A stretch of DNA of 64,000 nt from JAICJR01 sp036494715 (GCA_036494715.1 DASXNY010000155.1:1-64000); one strand, 5' to 3'; positions 17,131 through 25,992 are shown, numbered from the stretch's first letter. Program-made: numbers and translations. The notes: generated by a model from the letters alone, not told the origin.

Positions 17131-19569
17131 ATGAAGAGACTCGCGCTACTGCTTGCGTGCTTCTGCACGCTCGCACTGCCCGGCGTGGCCGCCGCGAAGG
17201 ACTTCGCGTCGACCGCGCTCAACATCGTGCCGTCCGGCGAGTGGGGCGACGTGCCGATACCGAACGGGGCGACTTCGCAGGCCCTGATGTACGACGGCCT
17301 GACGCCGCTGTTCGACCACGTGACGACGAGCGACCTCTTCAAGTACTTCAAGTCCGAGCGGCTTACGGACAACGGCCAGGGGCACCTGCGCACCGAGAAC
17401 CCGCGCAAGGGGCTGCGCATCGTGCGCGACAAGTTCAACGTCCCGCACATCTACGCGAAGACCGACGACCTGCTCACGTGGGGCACGGGCTGGGTCTTGG
17501 GCGAGGACCGTCACCTGCTGCTCGACGAGGCACGCGGCGACGCGCGCATCGCGGCGCTCGACGTGCCGGGCGTCGACGCCTTCGCGCTCGTCAAGCAGCT
17601 CAAGACCTTCACGCCGAGCGCGCAGGCCGAGGCGATCGTCTCGCGGCAGACGGACGCGCTCAAGCACGACGGTCCCAAGGGGCGCGCCGTGCTGCGCAAC
17701 GTCGACCTCTTCGTCCAGGGCGTGAACGCCTGGTACAGGCACAACGGCACGCCGGCCAACCCGCCGTTCGATCGCGCCGACATCTACGCGACCAACGCGG
17801 TCGCGGGCCAGCTGTTCGGCCGCGGCGGCGGCGGCGAGGTGGCGAGCTCGAACCTGCTCGGCTCGCTTCAGCAGCGGCTGGGCGCGTCCCAGGGGACGCT
17901 CCTCTGGAATGACCTGCGCGAGCGCAACGACCCCGAGGCCGACACCACGGTCGACGGCCGCTTCCCCTACGACCCGACGCCCAAGGTGCTCGGCGCCGGC
18001 AACGTCGTGCTCGATCCGGGCAGCTTCCAGGCCACCCCCGAGCCGGGCGTGACCGCGTCGGAGGCGTTGTCCACCAGGCCGGCGCACGCGAGCAACTTCC
18101 TGCTGGTGTCGTCCAAGCGCTCGACCAACCACCACCCACTGTTCGTCGGCGGCCCGCAGATTGGCTACTACTACCCGGGTCTCACGCTCGAGGAGGACCT
18201 CCACGCACCGGGAATCCAGGCGCGCGGCGTCGCTTCGCCGGGCAGCCCGGGTGACCTCTTGATCGGCCGCGCACAGGACTACGCCTGGACGCTCACCTCC
18301 GCCGGCTCCGACGTGATCGACGACTACGTCGAGACCCTCTGCGGCGGTAGCGACACCAAGTACATGTACAAGGGCAAGTGCCGCGACATGGGCTTTGTCA
18401 ACGCCGGCACGATCGCGGGCCAGACCCAGCCGCTGACCTACCACACCACCGTCCATGGTCCGGTGCTCGGCTACGCCACGGTCAAGGGGACGCTCGTCGC
18501 CGTCTCGCAGAAGCGCTCGAGCTACGGCAAGGACATCCTCTGGCAGGTCCCGTTCACCGACCTGACCAAGGGCCGCGTGCACGGCGTCAAGTCGTTCTTC
18601 AAGGTGATGGAGGAGTCGCCGTTCACCTTCAACACGGGCTACGCCGACGACCGCCATATCGCCGACTACAGCACCGGCTTCTACCCGCTGCGCCCGAAGG
18701 GCGTCGACGGCGACCTGCCCACCAACGGCAACGGCAACTTCGAGTGGCACGGCTTCGCGCCCCCGCGCCTGCACCCGCAGGGCGTCGACTCGAAGTCGGG
18801 CGTGCTCGTCAACTGGAACAACAAGCCGGGTCCGGACTTCCCATCGGCGGACAACCAGTTCGGCTTCGGCCCGCTCTGGCGTTCTCAGATGCTGTCGGCC
18901 GGCCTGGCGAAGCACAAGAAGCTCGACCTCGCCCAGGTCGTCAGCGCGATGAACGGAGCCGCCACCACCGACTTCCGCGACGTCTTCCTCATGCCGGTCG
19001 TCGCGAAGGTGATGCAGAAGGTCAGCGCTCCGAACGCCCGTGACGCGCAGTTACTCAACATGCTCATGAGCTGGCGCTCGAAGGGCGGCAGCGTGCTCGA
19101 CCGCAACAAGGACGGGAAGGTGGACGATCCGGGCGCCGCCATCATGGACGCGTTCGGGCCGCTGCTCGCAGATGCCGTCATGGACCCGGTGCTCGGACCG
19201 CAGGCGCCGCTGCTTCAGCGGATCATCCCGGACAGCTCCGGCACCGGCGGCGGCTTCGCGAACAGCCAGGCGTCCTACGTCGACAAGGACCTGCGCACGC
19301 TGCTCGGCGACAAGGTCAAGGGCAAGTTCCACTTTCACTTCTGTGGCAACGGGAATGTCACGGCGTGCGCCAACTCGCTATGGGCAGCGCTCGACAGCGC
19401 CGGCAACCAGGTGGCTGCGGCCCAGGGTCCGGACCCAAGCGCCTGGCACGCCGACGCCGACGCCGAGAAGATCACGTTCCTGCCCGGCATCCTCCCGCTG
19501 AAGATCAGCTACACGAATCGGCCGACCGGCATTCAGCAGGTGATCTCGTTCAAGGGGCACAGGAAGTAG
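17131..19569 (+). CDS. Penicillin acylase family protein, secreted
   Basis: 812 residues from ATG 17131, preceded by a strong GGAGGAG site. A signal peptide covers about residues 1-23 (ending VAAAK). The alpha region has KGLRIVRDKFNVPHIYAKT and GWVLGEDRHLLLDEARG. The autocatalytic Ntn nucleophile is likely Ser321 in HASNF, the start of the beta chain after self-cleavage. VHGPVLGY and YADDRHIADY are also family blocks. Such enzymes cleave amide bonds of penicillins, N-acyl-homoserine lactones or similar acyl amides. The 3' flank begins with a heptamer array immediately after the stop. Confidence 0.9.
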   Translation: MKRLALLLACFCTLALPGVAAAKDFASTALNIVPSGEWGDVPIPNGATSQALMYDGLTPLFDHVTTSDLFKYFKSERLTDNGQGHLRTENPRKGLRIVRDKFNVPHIYAKTDDLLTWGTGWVLGEDRHLLLDEARGDARIAALDVPGVDAFALVKQLKTFTPSAQAEAIVSRQTDALKHDGPKGRAVLRNVDLFVQGVNAWYRHNGTPANPPFDRADIYATNAVAGQLFGRGGGGEVASSNLLGSLQQRLGASQGTLLWNDLRERNDPEADTTVDGRFPYDPTPKVLGAGNVVLDPGSFQATPEPGVTASEALSTRPAHASNFLLVSSKRSTNHHPLFVGGPQIGYYYPGLTLEEDLHAPGIQARGVASPGSPGDLLIGRAQDYAWTLTSAGSDVIDDYVETLCGGSDTKYMYKGKCRDMGFVNAGTIAGQTQPLTYHTTVHGPVLGYATVKGTLVAVSQKRSSYGKDILWQVPFTDLTKGRVHGVKSFFKVMEESPFTFNTGYADDRHIADYSTGFYPLRPKGVDGDLPTNGNGNFEWHGFAPPRLHPQGVDSKSGVLVNWNNKPGPDFPSADNQFGFGPLWRSQMLSAGLAKHKKLDLAQVVSAMNGAATTDFRDVFLMPVVAKVMQKVSAPNARDAQLLNMLMSWRSKGGSVLDRNKDGKVDDPGAAIMDAFGPLLADAVMDPVLGPQAPLLQRIIPDSSGTGGGFANSQASYVDKDLRTLLGDKVKGKFHFHFCGNGNVTACANSLWAALDSAGNQVAAAQGPDPSAWHADADAEKITFLPGILPLKISYTNRPTGIQQVISFKGHRK

Positions 19570-19646
19570 TTCTTGGTTCTTAGTTCTTAGTTCTTAGTTC
19601 TTAGTTCTTAGTTCTTGGTTCTTGGTTCTTGGTTCTTGGTTCTTGG
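19570..19646. repeat. 7-bp tandem array, TTCTTAG/TTCTTGG, 11 units
   Basis: Eleven perfect-register units begin at the base after the penicillin-acylase stop codon: one TTCTTGG, five TTCTTAG, then five TTCTTGG. It is the longest heptamer array in the window and has far lower GC than its surroundings. Confidence 0.95.
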
Positions 19647-19670
19647 TTTTCGTGCCGAGCCTGTGCACAA

Positions 19671-19698
19671 CCGACAACTCAGAACTGAGAACCGAGAA
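19671..19698. repeat. Inverted heptamer arm pairing with 19570-19646
   Basis: Four units (CCGACAA, CTCAGAA, CTGAGAA, CCGAGAA) are near reverse complements of the TTCTTGG-type units about 25 nt upstream. In RNA the two arms could pair, with G-U wobbles, into a long hairpin that may act as the 3' end of the acylase mRNA. Confidence 0.65.
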
Positions 19699-19747
19699 CT
19701 GGCCCGAGGCGTCTGTAGTCTGGTGCCAAGTGGGCGGGGATTCTCGG

Positions 19748-20329
19748 GTGATCGACTACTTGCGCGAGGCGCGCGCTGATGAGCTGGCGCTCGAGCGGAC
19801 GCTGCGTTCGCACATCGCGCTTGCGCCCCGCGGGCTCTATCGCTCGGGGCTTCAGCGCTACCTGCGCGAGACGCGTGGCCACGCGCGCAGGGTCGACGCG
19901 CGGCTGCATGCCCTCGGCGCGGGCGCCGGTCCGCTGCGCTCCGGCGCGCGGGCGCTACGCCAGGCCGGCGGCGGCGTGGTGGCGCTGGGCCGCGCGCCGC
20001 TACGGGCGCGGCCGCGGCGCGCCGACGAGTCGCACCAGCTGCGCGGCGCGCAGTTCGGCTGCGCCACCGAAGGCCTCGTGATCGCCACGTACACCGCGCT
20101 CCAGCAGGTGGCCAGGAACTCGGGCGACGGCGAGACCGCCGAGCTGGCCGCGAACATCCTCGTCGAGGAGCAGCAGATGCTCGAGTGGCTGCGGCACGAA
20201 ATCGTCAAGCTCACGGACCCGTTCATTCGCGATGAGCTCGATGCGGCGGATGGCGAAAGCTGGGACGAGCACGGCGAGGTTGACTTGGACGCCGTTCAGG
20301 CGGCGCTCAATCGCTCTCGCGGTTCTTAG
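19748..20329 (+). CDS. DUF892-like (YciE/YciF) ferritin-like protein
   Basis: 193 residues from GTG 19748. It appears all-helical, with carboxylate and histidine residues at helix positions expected of the ferritin-like DUF892 fold (ADELALE, ETRGHARRV, CATEGLV, EEQQMLEWL). An Arg-rich central segment separates the two helix pairs. Members are stress-induced and may bind a di-metal centre. Its TAG stop is supplied by the first unit of a TTCTTAG array and overlaps the convergent gene by 4 nt. Confidence 0.6.
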   Translation: MIDYLREARADELALERTLRSHIALAPRGLYRSGLQRYLRETRGHARRVDARLHALGAGAGPLRSGARALRQAGGGVVALGRAPLRARPRRADESHQLRGAQFGCATEGLVIATYTALQQVARNSGDGETAELAANILVEEQQMLEWLRHEIVKLTDPFIRDELDAADGESWDEHGEVDLDAVQAALNRSRGS

Positions 20330-20343
20330 TTCTTAGTTGCTTG
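20323..20343. repeat. 7-bp tandem array, TTCTTAG type
   Basis: Two TTCTTAG units and one TTGCTTG. The first unit contains the TAG stop of the plus-strand gene and the TAA stop (complement of TTA) of the minus-strand gene. The rest encodes the ligase C-terminal residues TKN. Confidence 0.85.
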
Positions 20344-22431
20344 CTTCGCGCGGGGCTTGCCGTTCTCGTGCTGCTCTTTGAGCTCGCGCTTCAGGACCTT
20401 GCCCGTGGCGTTCCTGGGGAGCTCTTTCATGAACTCGATCTCGCGGGGGACCTTGTAGCGGGCCAGGTTGGCCTTGATGTAGTCCTGCAGGTCCTTCTCG
20501 CTGACGCTGCCGTTCGTGACGACGTAAGCCTTGAGGCGCTGGCCGAACTGCTCGTCGGGCACGCCGATCACCGCCGCCTCGGCCACGTGCTCGTGCTTGG
20601 CGAGCAGGTCCTCCACCTCGGCGGGGAACACGTTCTCGCCGCCTGACACGATCATCTCGTCGCTGCGGCCCTCCACGAACAGGCGCTCGTGGTCGTCGAA
20701 GTGACCGGTGTCGCCGGTGCTCATCAGGCCGCCGATCATGTCCTTGTTCCCGCCGCCCGTGTAGCCCTCGAACATCATCTCGTTGCCGACGAAGATGCGG
20801 CCCGTCTGGCCCCTGGGCAGCTCGTTGCCCTTGTCGTCGAAGATCTTCACGATCGTGCCGCGCGGCACCTTCCCGGCGGTCCCCGGAGCGGCGCGCAGGT
20901 CCTGCGGCGTGGCGATCGTGGCCCAGGCCACCTCGGTCGAGCCGTAGAGGTTGTAGAGGATGTCGCCGAACTCGTCCATGAACTTCACGGCGAGGTCGCC
21001 CGGCAGCGCCGAGCCGCTCAGCGGCACGCACTTGACGCTCGCCAGGTCGTACCTGTCGCGCGTGTCCTTGGGCAGCTCCATGATCCGCTGCACCATCACC
21101 GGCACCATCGGGATCGACGTGACCTCGTGCTGCGCCGCGGCCGCCAGCGTCTGCTCGGGATCGAACTTGCGCTGGAGCACGTAGGTGGCCGACAGCACCA
21201 GCCCGAGCGAGAAGTGCGCGAAGCCCCAGCTATGGAAGAGCGGCGCCGAGATCAGCCACTTCTCGCGGGTCTTCAGCGGAATCTTCGACAGCAGCGCGGC
21301 GGCCGGGTCGAGCGTCTCCGGCTGACTGCGCGACGCGCCCTTCGGCGAGCCCGTGGTGCCCGAGGTGAGGATGATCGTGCGGCCGGGATTTGCGGGCGGC
21401 ACCGGGTCGGACTCGTCGCCCGCCTCGATCAGCTCGTCGAGCGTCGGGTCCGCGGCCTTCTCCTCGTCGTGCCAGGCCACGAAGCGCTTGCGCCGCTGCC
21501 CAGCCTCGTCGAGCAGGCCATAGAACTCCTCGTCGAAGATCAGTGCGACGGGCTTCTCGCGCTTCACGACCTCGGTGAGCTGCGGACCCGCGAAGGCGGT
21601 GTTGAGATAGAGGCCATGCGCGCCGAGCTTGGAGAGAGCCACCACCGTCTCGATGAAGCCGCGGTGGTTGCGGCACATCACGCCGACCAGGTCGCCCTCG
21701 AGCACGCCGTGGTCTGACAGCGAGCTGGCCAGCGCGTTCGAGCGCCGGTGCACCTGCTCGAAGGTGAGCGTGCCGAGCTCGTCGATGATCGCCGTCTCGT
21801 GCGGGTAGCGGATCGCCGAGCCCGCGAAGCCGGCGGCCGGCGTCGGGCCCCAACGGTGGAGCGTGGCGAGCGTGCGCAGGATGCGATCGGGCCGCTGTGG
21901 CCGCGCGAAGCCGGCGCCGGCCAGCACCCGCGCGGTGTGCAGCTTGTTCGCGGCCACCGTGAGGGGGCCCACCTGGGTCTCGTTCTTGCTCACGCTCTCC
22001 CCTTCTATCTCTGCCCGGAGCCGCTCGAGCGACTCCTTGATGTTGGACTGCACGATCCGCGCCGAGATCCGGTCGGTCACGGCGGCGATGAACCCTCCCG
22101 GGGAGTGATAGCTGAGCCGTAACGTCACGCGCGTCGATCCGTCGTCCTGCTCGCGCAGACGCCAGCGCCCGCGCTGGTCGATGCCGGTGATGCTCGTCCA
22201 AGCGAGGTCGGCCGGCTCGTGGTACTCCACGACCTCGATCAGTCCCCCGACCTGCGCGGAGCCCACCTCCATCAGCATCCGGTAGCGGGTACCGAGGCCG
22301 CTCTTGCGGCGGCCCTCGACCTCCCAGCGCGTCACGCCCGCGAGCACGCTGGCGAGCCCCTCCGCCGACGAGATCACGGGCCAGATCTCCTCGGGCGTGG
22401 CGCTGATGTCGATCGACTCCTCGAGCCGCAT
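20326..22431 (-). CDS. SRPBCC domain fused to acyl-CoA (AMP-forming) ligase
   Basis: One uninterrupted frame of 701 codons from ATG 22431. Residues 1-146 form an SRPBCC/polyketide-cyclase-like ligand-binding domain (MRLEESIDISATPEEIWPVI, with a C-terminal helix ESLERLRAEIEGE). Residues from 147 on form a fatty-acyl-CoA synthetase: TIILTSGTTGSPKGASRSQ is the P-loop, YGSTEVAWATI the acyl-adenylate block, STGDTGHFDDHERLFVEGRS the hinge, and KVPREIEFMKELPRNATGK ends with the catalytic Lys. A GTG at 21993 with a good SD could produce the 555-residue ligase alone. The ATG overlaps the stop of the acyltransferase gene, implying joint lipid activation and acylation. Confidence 0.85.
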   Translation of the reverse strand: MRLEESIDISATPEEIWPVISSAEGLASVLAGVTRWEVEGRRKSGLGTRYRMLMEVGSAQVGGLIEVVEYHEPADLAWTSITGIDQRGRWRLREQDDGSTRVTLRLSYHSPGGFIAAVTDRISARIVQSNIKESLERLRAEIEGESVSKNETQVGPLTVAANKLHTARVLAGAGFARPQRPDRILRTLATLHRWGPTPAAGFAGSAIRYPHETAIIDELGTLTFEQVHRRSNALASSLSDHGVLEGDLVGVMCRNHRGFIETVVALSKLGAHGLYLNTAFAGPQLTEVVKREKPVALIFDEEFYGLLDEAGQRRKRFVAWHDEEKAADPTLDELIEAGDESDPVPPANPGRTIILTSGTTGSPKGASRSQPETLDPAAALLSKIPLKTREKWLISAPLFHSWGFAHFSLGLVLSATYVLQRKFDPEQTLAAAAQHEVTSIPMVPVMVQRIMELPKDTRDRYDLASVKCVPLSGSALPGDLAVKFMDEFGDILYNLYGSTEVAWATIATPQDLRAAPGTAGKVPRGTIVKIFDDKGNELPRGQTGRIFVGNEMMFEGYTGGGNKDMIGGLMSTGDTGHFDDHERLFVEGRSDEMIVSGGENVFPAEVEDLLAKHEHVAEAAVIGVPDEQFGQRLKAYVVTNGSVSEKDLQDYIKANLARYKVPREIEFMKELPRNATGKVLKRELKEQHENGKPRAKQATKN
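21993..22007 (-). promoter_or_regulatory. Internal ribosome-binding site inside the fusion gene
   Basis: On the minus strand the purine run GAAGGGGAGAGC lies directly upstream of GTG 21993, in frame with the larger gene. It would start a stand-alone acyl-CoA ligase of 555 residues, beginning MSKNETQVG. No stop codon separates it from the SRPBCC segment. Confidence 0.5.
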
Positions 22432-23354
22432 CAGCCGATCACCGGTAGGCGGCGCTCGGCCGCGAGCGTGTCGAGCGTGCGCTGCATGCGGGCCATCACC
22501 TCGTCGTAGATCTCGTCGACGTCGGGGTTGCGCCCGAACTCCTTGCGCAGGTGGATCGGCGGCAGCACCTCCACCGAGATCTTCGCGGGCAGCGGTATGT
22601 GGCCGAACATGTCGCCCACGTTGAGCCCCCACGGCAGCGCCAGCGAGATCGGCAGCACCTTGAGGCGGAAGAGCTTGTCGACGCGCAGGAGCCGCGCCAG
22701 CCACTCGCCGCGCGTCAGGAACAGCGCGGTCTCCTGGCCGCCGATCGACACGACGGGGACGATCGGCACGTCCTTCGCGAGCGCCAGGCGGATGAAGCCC
22801 TTGCGGCCGCCGAAGTCGACCTTGGCGGACTCCCACGACGGCCGGTGCACCTCGTAGTCGCCGCCGGGGTAGACGAGCAGGGCCGCGCCGGACGACAGTG
22901 CCCTGTCGGCGTTCTCCGGCGACGCCGCCACGGTGCCGTATTTGCGCAGGTAGCCGAGCCCCGGCATCGTCAGCACGAGATTGTGGGCGAGCTGGAAGAA
23001 GCGTCGCTCGACCCCGAAGTAGGTGTTGAAGGCGAGGCTGAAGACGAGCGTGTCGGGCGTGAGGTTGCCGCCCGAGTGGTTGCCCACGAGCAGCACCGCG
23101 CCCTCCTCGGGGATGTTCTCGAGGCCGCGCACGCGGCCGCGGAACCAGAGCGTCGCCATCAGCCACAGCCGCGGCAGGCTGTCGCGGATGTAGTCGGGGT
23201 CGCGCTCGTCGAGATCCGCGCGCGGGATACGGCGCTGGAACTCGCCGCTGATGGCGCCCGCGAGCCGCGCCGCCACGCCGGCCATCTCGCGCGCCGTGCC
23301 CACCCCGTTCGCGGACGCGCGCTCGGACACCGCACCCTCCCTCATGGCGGCCAT
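22431..23354 (-). CDS. Lysophospholipid acyltransferase family protein
   Basis: 307 residues. The motif LLVGNHSGGNLTPDTL is a variant of the NHx4D acyltransferase signature, and LLVYPGGDYEVHRP corresponds to the substrate-binding block, in the PGG form seen in diacylglycerol-acyltransferase-like members. One hydrophobic segment near residue 50 (LPRLWLMATLWF) may anchor it. The predicted reaction is transfer of an acyl group from acyl-CoA to a glycerolipid. The stop overlaps the start of the acyl-CoA ligase fusion, which could supply the donor. Starts at ATG 23345 or a nearby GTG are also possible. Confidence 0.85.
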   Translation of the reverse strand: MAAMREGAVSERASANGVGTAREMAGVAARLAGAISGEFQRRIPRADLDERDPDYIRDSLPRLWLMATLWFRGRVRGLENIPEEGAVLLVGNHSGGNLTPDTLVFSLAFNTYFGVERRFFQLAHNLVLTMPGLGYLRKYGTVAASPENADRALSSGAALLVYPGGDYEVHRPSWESAKVDFGGRKGFIRLALAKDVPIVPVVSIGGQETALFLTRGEWLARLLRVDKLFRLKVLPISLALPWGLNVGDMFGHIPLPAKISVEVLPPIHLRKEFGRNPDVDEIYDEVMARMQRTLDTLAAERRLPVIG

Positions 23355-23558
23355 TCTCCACCAAACGATGTAACGGCGCGCTTTAACCGAATCCTCACCA
23401 CCTGTTTACGCCTGCTTTAGCGCGCGGCGGGAGGCTTCCCGGCAGCCGGCAGCATCTCCCCCCGCGTCCGGGCCTTCGAGACGCCCTCCCCTGCCCAAGG
23501 CCCGGGCGCGGAGCCGGTGCCCGTCCATATCCCCGGTATCTCCAGTGGGAGGAGAACC

Positions 23559-23834
23559 ATGGCCCTCATCACCGAGGATCCCCCGACGACCTCCGACGAG
23601 CTGACGAGCGCCCACGAGCGCCTGGCCGAGGCGTTCACGGAACGCGACCGCGCACGTGCCCGCTACGAGGCGGCGATCGGCACGAGCTGTGAGCTCGGCG
23701 CCTACATCCGCCTGCGCCAGGCCGGCCAGCACGTGTCCGCCTGCGACAAGTGGCTGCGCTGGGCCGAGTCGGAAAACCCCCTGACCGCGCCGCGCGCCGA
23801 GCACACCCCGCTCGACGAGCTGGTGACTCTCTGA
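23559..23834 (+). CDS. Small helical protein of unknown function
   Basis: 91 residues from ATG 23559, which has a clear GGAGGAG site 5 nt upstream. It is rich in Glu, Arg and Ala and predicted mostly helical (TSAHERLAEAFTERDRARAR). Two cysteines are present. I recognise no family. It sits just upstream of a two-component system on the same strand, with 45 nt between. Confidence 0.65.
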   Translation: MALITEDPPTTSDELTSAHERLAEAFTERDRARARYEAAIGTSCELGAYIRLRQAGQHVSACDKWLRWAESENPLTAPRAEHTPLDELVTL

Positions 23835-23840
23835 AACAGG

Positions 23841-23872
23841 CTTAGAAAACCCTTAGCGCACGGGCGTAGCAT
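23841..23872 (+). promoter_or_regulatory. Leaderless promoter with 11-bp-spaced direct repeats
   Basis: CTTAG occurs at 23841 and again at 23852, an 11-bp period typical of OmpR/PhoB-family sites. A TAGCAT -10 box (23867-23872) follows, and the GTG start at 23880 is 7 nt further on, so the mRNA should be leaderless. Autoregulation by the encoded response regulator is a reasonable inference. Confidence 0.5.
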
Positions 23873-23879
23873 CCAGCCC

Positions 23880-24554
23880 GTGCGCATTCTTGTGGTCGAG
23901 GACGAGCCGGCGATCGCTGACTTCCTGCGCCGTGGTCTGCAAGCCGAGGGCTACTCGGTCGACTGCGCGCACGACGGGCTCGAGGGTGAGCGCCGCGCGC
24001 TCTCCGGCGAGGTGGACCTCGTGATCCTCGACGTGATGCTGCCCGAGCGCGACGGGATGGACGTGCTCGACACGATCCGCGCGCGCAAGCCCGCGCTGCC
24101 GGTGATCATGCTCACCGCGCGCAACGTCGTCGAGGAGAAGGTGAGCGCGCTCGACAGCGGCGCGAACGACTACGTCACGAAGCCCTTCTCCTTCGACGAG
24201 CTCGCGGCGCGCGTGCGTGCCCATCTGCGCAGTCCCGAGCAGGGCCGCGCCACCGAGCTGTCGGTGGCGGGCATCAGGCTCGACTTTCTCACGCGACGCG
24301 TGGAGCGCGGCGGCATGCCGGTCACGCTCTCCGCGCGCGAGTTCGAGCTGCTCGCATACTTCATGCGTCACCCTGGACAGGTGCTCTCGAAGCAACAGAT
24401 CCTGAGTGCCGTCTGGGGGTACGACTTCGACCCGGGAACTAACGTGGTCGAGGTCTACGTCGGCTACCTGCGCCGCAAGCTTGCGGCCAACGGTGGTCCG
24501 ACGCCGATCGAGACGTTGCGCTCGGTCGGGTACCGCCTAGTCGACCGTGAGTAG
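23880..24554 (+). CDS. OmpR-family response regulator
   Basis: 224 residues. The N-terminal receiver domain has the acidic pair ED at 7-8, the phosphoacceptor Asp51 in VILDVMLPERDG, the conserved Thr in MLTA and Lys in YVTKPF. The C-terminal winged helix (about 125-222) ends in the wing sequence ETLRSVGYRLV. It overlaps the histidine kinase gene by 8 nt, so the two form one signalling pair. The signal and targets are unknown. Confidence 0.95.
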   Translation: MRILVVEDEPAIADFLRRGLQAEGYSVDCAHDGLEGERRALSGEVDLVILDVMLPERDGMDVLDTIRARKPALPVIMLTARNVVEEKVSALDSGANDYVTKPFSFDELAARVRAHLRSPEQGRATELSVAGIRLDFLTRRVERGGMPVTLSAREFELLAYFMRHPGQVLSKQQILSAVWGYDFDPGTNVVEVYVGYLRRKLAANGGPTPIETLRSVGYRLVDRE

Positions 24555-25992
24555 ATTCCGACTGCCGCGCGGACTCCGCGCCCGCCTCACGCTCTGGATC
24601 GCCGCGATCCTCATCCTCGCCGTCGCCGCCAGCTTCGCCGCCATCTACCGCGGCACCGGGCAGCAGCTCCGCAACGAGCTCGATCGCGATCTCGTCACCC
24701 AGGCGGGCGCGTTCGCCGCCGCGCTGCCGTCCGGCAACGGCGAGCCGACCGAGCTCACCGAGGCGATCAACCGCTACGTCACGCACCAGCCCTTCCGCTC
24801 GACCTCGCAGCTGCTGTACGCGCGGCTGCCCGACGGGCGGATCCTGACGAACGAGCCGGAGCTGCTGGGCGTGTCAAACGCGCTCGACACCGAGCCCGAG
24901 TCGCGCGACATCCAGCGCCAGGAGGAGCACGCGGTGCAGAAGCTGCGCACCGCGCCGGTGGGCTTCACCACCCTCGACGCAATCGATCTCGGTGGCCTGC
25001 GCGTATACGTGCGGCGCGTGGAGCGGGGCGGGCAAGCCGTCGCGCTGGTCGGCGTTGGCGAACCGCTCGCGCCGGTGGACCGGGCGCAGCACGGCGTGGC
25101 GCGCACCTTCCTGCTGGCGGGGCTGTTCGCGCTGCTGGCCGCGATCGTGGCCGGCTACCTGCTCGCCACGCGGGTGTCGCGGCCGCTGCGGCAGATGGCA
25201 GGCACCGCCGCCGCCGTCAACGCGGGCGACCTCTCGCACCGCATCGGCCGCGCCGACACGAGCGAGGAGATTCGCGTGCTCGCCGAGTCGTTCGACAACA
25301 TGCTCAACCGGCTCGATGACGCCTTCAACCGCCAGCGCGCGTTCGTCTCCGACGCCTCGCACGAGCTGCGCACGCCGCTGACCGTGGTGCGCGGGCAGCT
25401 CGAGGTGCTCGCCCGCCAGCCCGACGTGTCGCGCGAGGACGTGACCCGGGTCACGCGGCTCGTCAGCGCCGAGACCGAACGCATGGAGCGCCTCGTGGAC
25501 GACCTGCTGCTGCTCGCCAAGACGGAGGAGGGCAGCCCGCTCGAGCGGCGCAGCCTCGATCTGCGCGACTACGTGCACGACGTCTTCAACGCGCTCAGCC
25601 TCACCGCCGACCGCGACTTCGAGCTCGGCCCGGTGAGCGACGTGCGCATCGAGGCGGACCCCGACCGCCTCGCGCAGGTGATCCACAACCTGGCCCAGAA
25701 CGCCGTGGCCCACACGCCGGAGGGCGGCCTCGTGCGGCTGTCGGCGGCGGCCAATGGGAGCTGGGTGAGCTTCGCGGTCGAGGACAACGGGCCGGGCATC
25801 CCACCCGACCAACGCGACCGCATCTTCGACCGCTTCCACCGCACCGACCTCTCGCGCGCCCGCACCACCGGCGGCAGCGGCCTCGGGCTCGCCATCGCGC
25901 GCGCACTCGTGGAGGCGCACGGCGGCCGCATCCGCGCGGGCGAATCGCCCGAGGGCGGCGCACGGGTCGAGTTCGACCTCCCACGCAGCTAG
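24547..25992 (+). CDS. Sensor histidine kinase with HAMP domain
   Basis: 481 residues from GTG 24547. A first TM segment (LTLWIAAILILAVAASFAAI) and a second (LLAGLFALLAAIVAGYLLA) enclose an extracytoplasmic sensor region of about 150 residues. Then come HAMP, the DHp helix with phosphoacceptor His272 in SDASHELRTPLTV, and a HATPase domain with N-box HNLAQNAVAHT, G1 box VEDNGPGIP and G2 box GGSGLGLAIA. It should phosphorylate the regulator encoded just upstream. The sensor domain is not a recognised type. Confidence 0.95.
   Translation: MSRFRLPRGLRARLTLWIAAILILAVAASFAAIYRGTGQQLRNELDRDLVTQAGAFAAALPSGNGEPTELTEAINRYVTHQPFRSTSQLLYARLPDGRILTNEPELLGVSNALDTEPESRDIQRQEEHAVQKLRTAPVGFTTLDAIDLGGLRVYVRRVERGGQAVALVGVGEPLAPVDRAQHGVARTFLLAGLFALLAAIVAGYLLATRVSRPLRQMAGTAAAVNAGDLSHRIGRADTSEEIRVLAESFDNMLNRLDDAFNRQRAFVSDASHELRTPLTVVRGQLEVLARQPDVSREDVTRVTRLVSAETERMERLVDDLLLLAKTEEGSPLERRSLDLRDYVHDVFNALSLTADRDFELGPVSDVRIEADPDRLAQVIHNLAQNAVAHTPEGGLVRLSAAANGSWVSFAVEDNGPGIPPDQRDRIFDRFHRTDLSRARTTGGSGLGLAIARALVEAHGGRIRAGESPEGGARVEFDLPRS

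Noticed and set aside
19570..19698. Possible CRISPR-like array
   Set aside because: Units are 7 bp in direct contact with no spacers, and no cas gene is present.
22432..23364. Frame of the acyl-CoA ligase continues open upstream through the acyltransferase region, giving a 1012-codon frame
   Set aside because: The upstream part is low-complexity Arg/Ala/Gly sequence antiparallel in character to no family, while the overlapping frame encodes a clear acyltransferase. The real start is ATG 22431.
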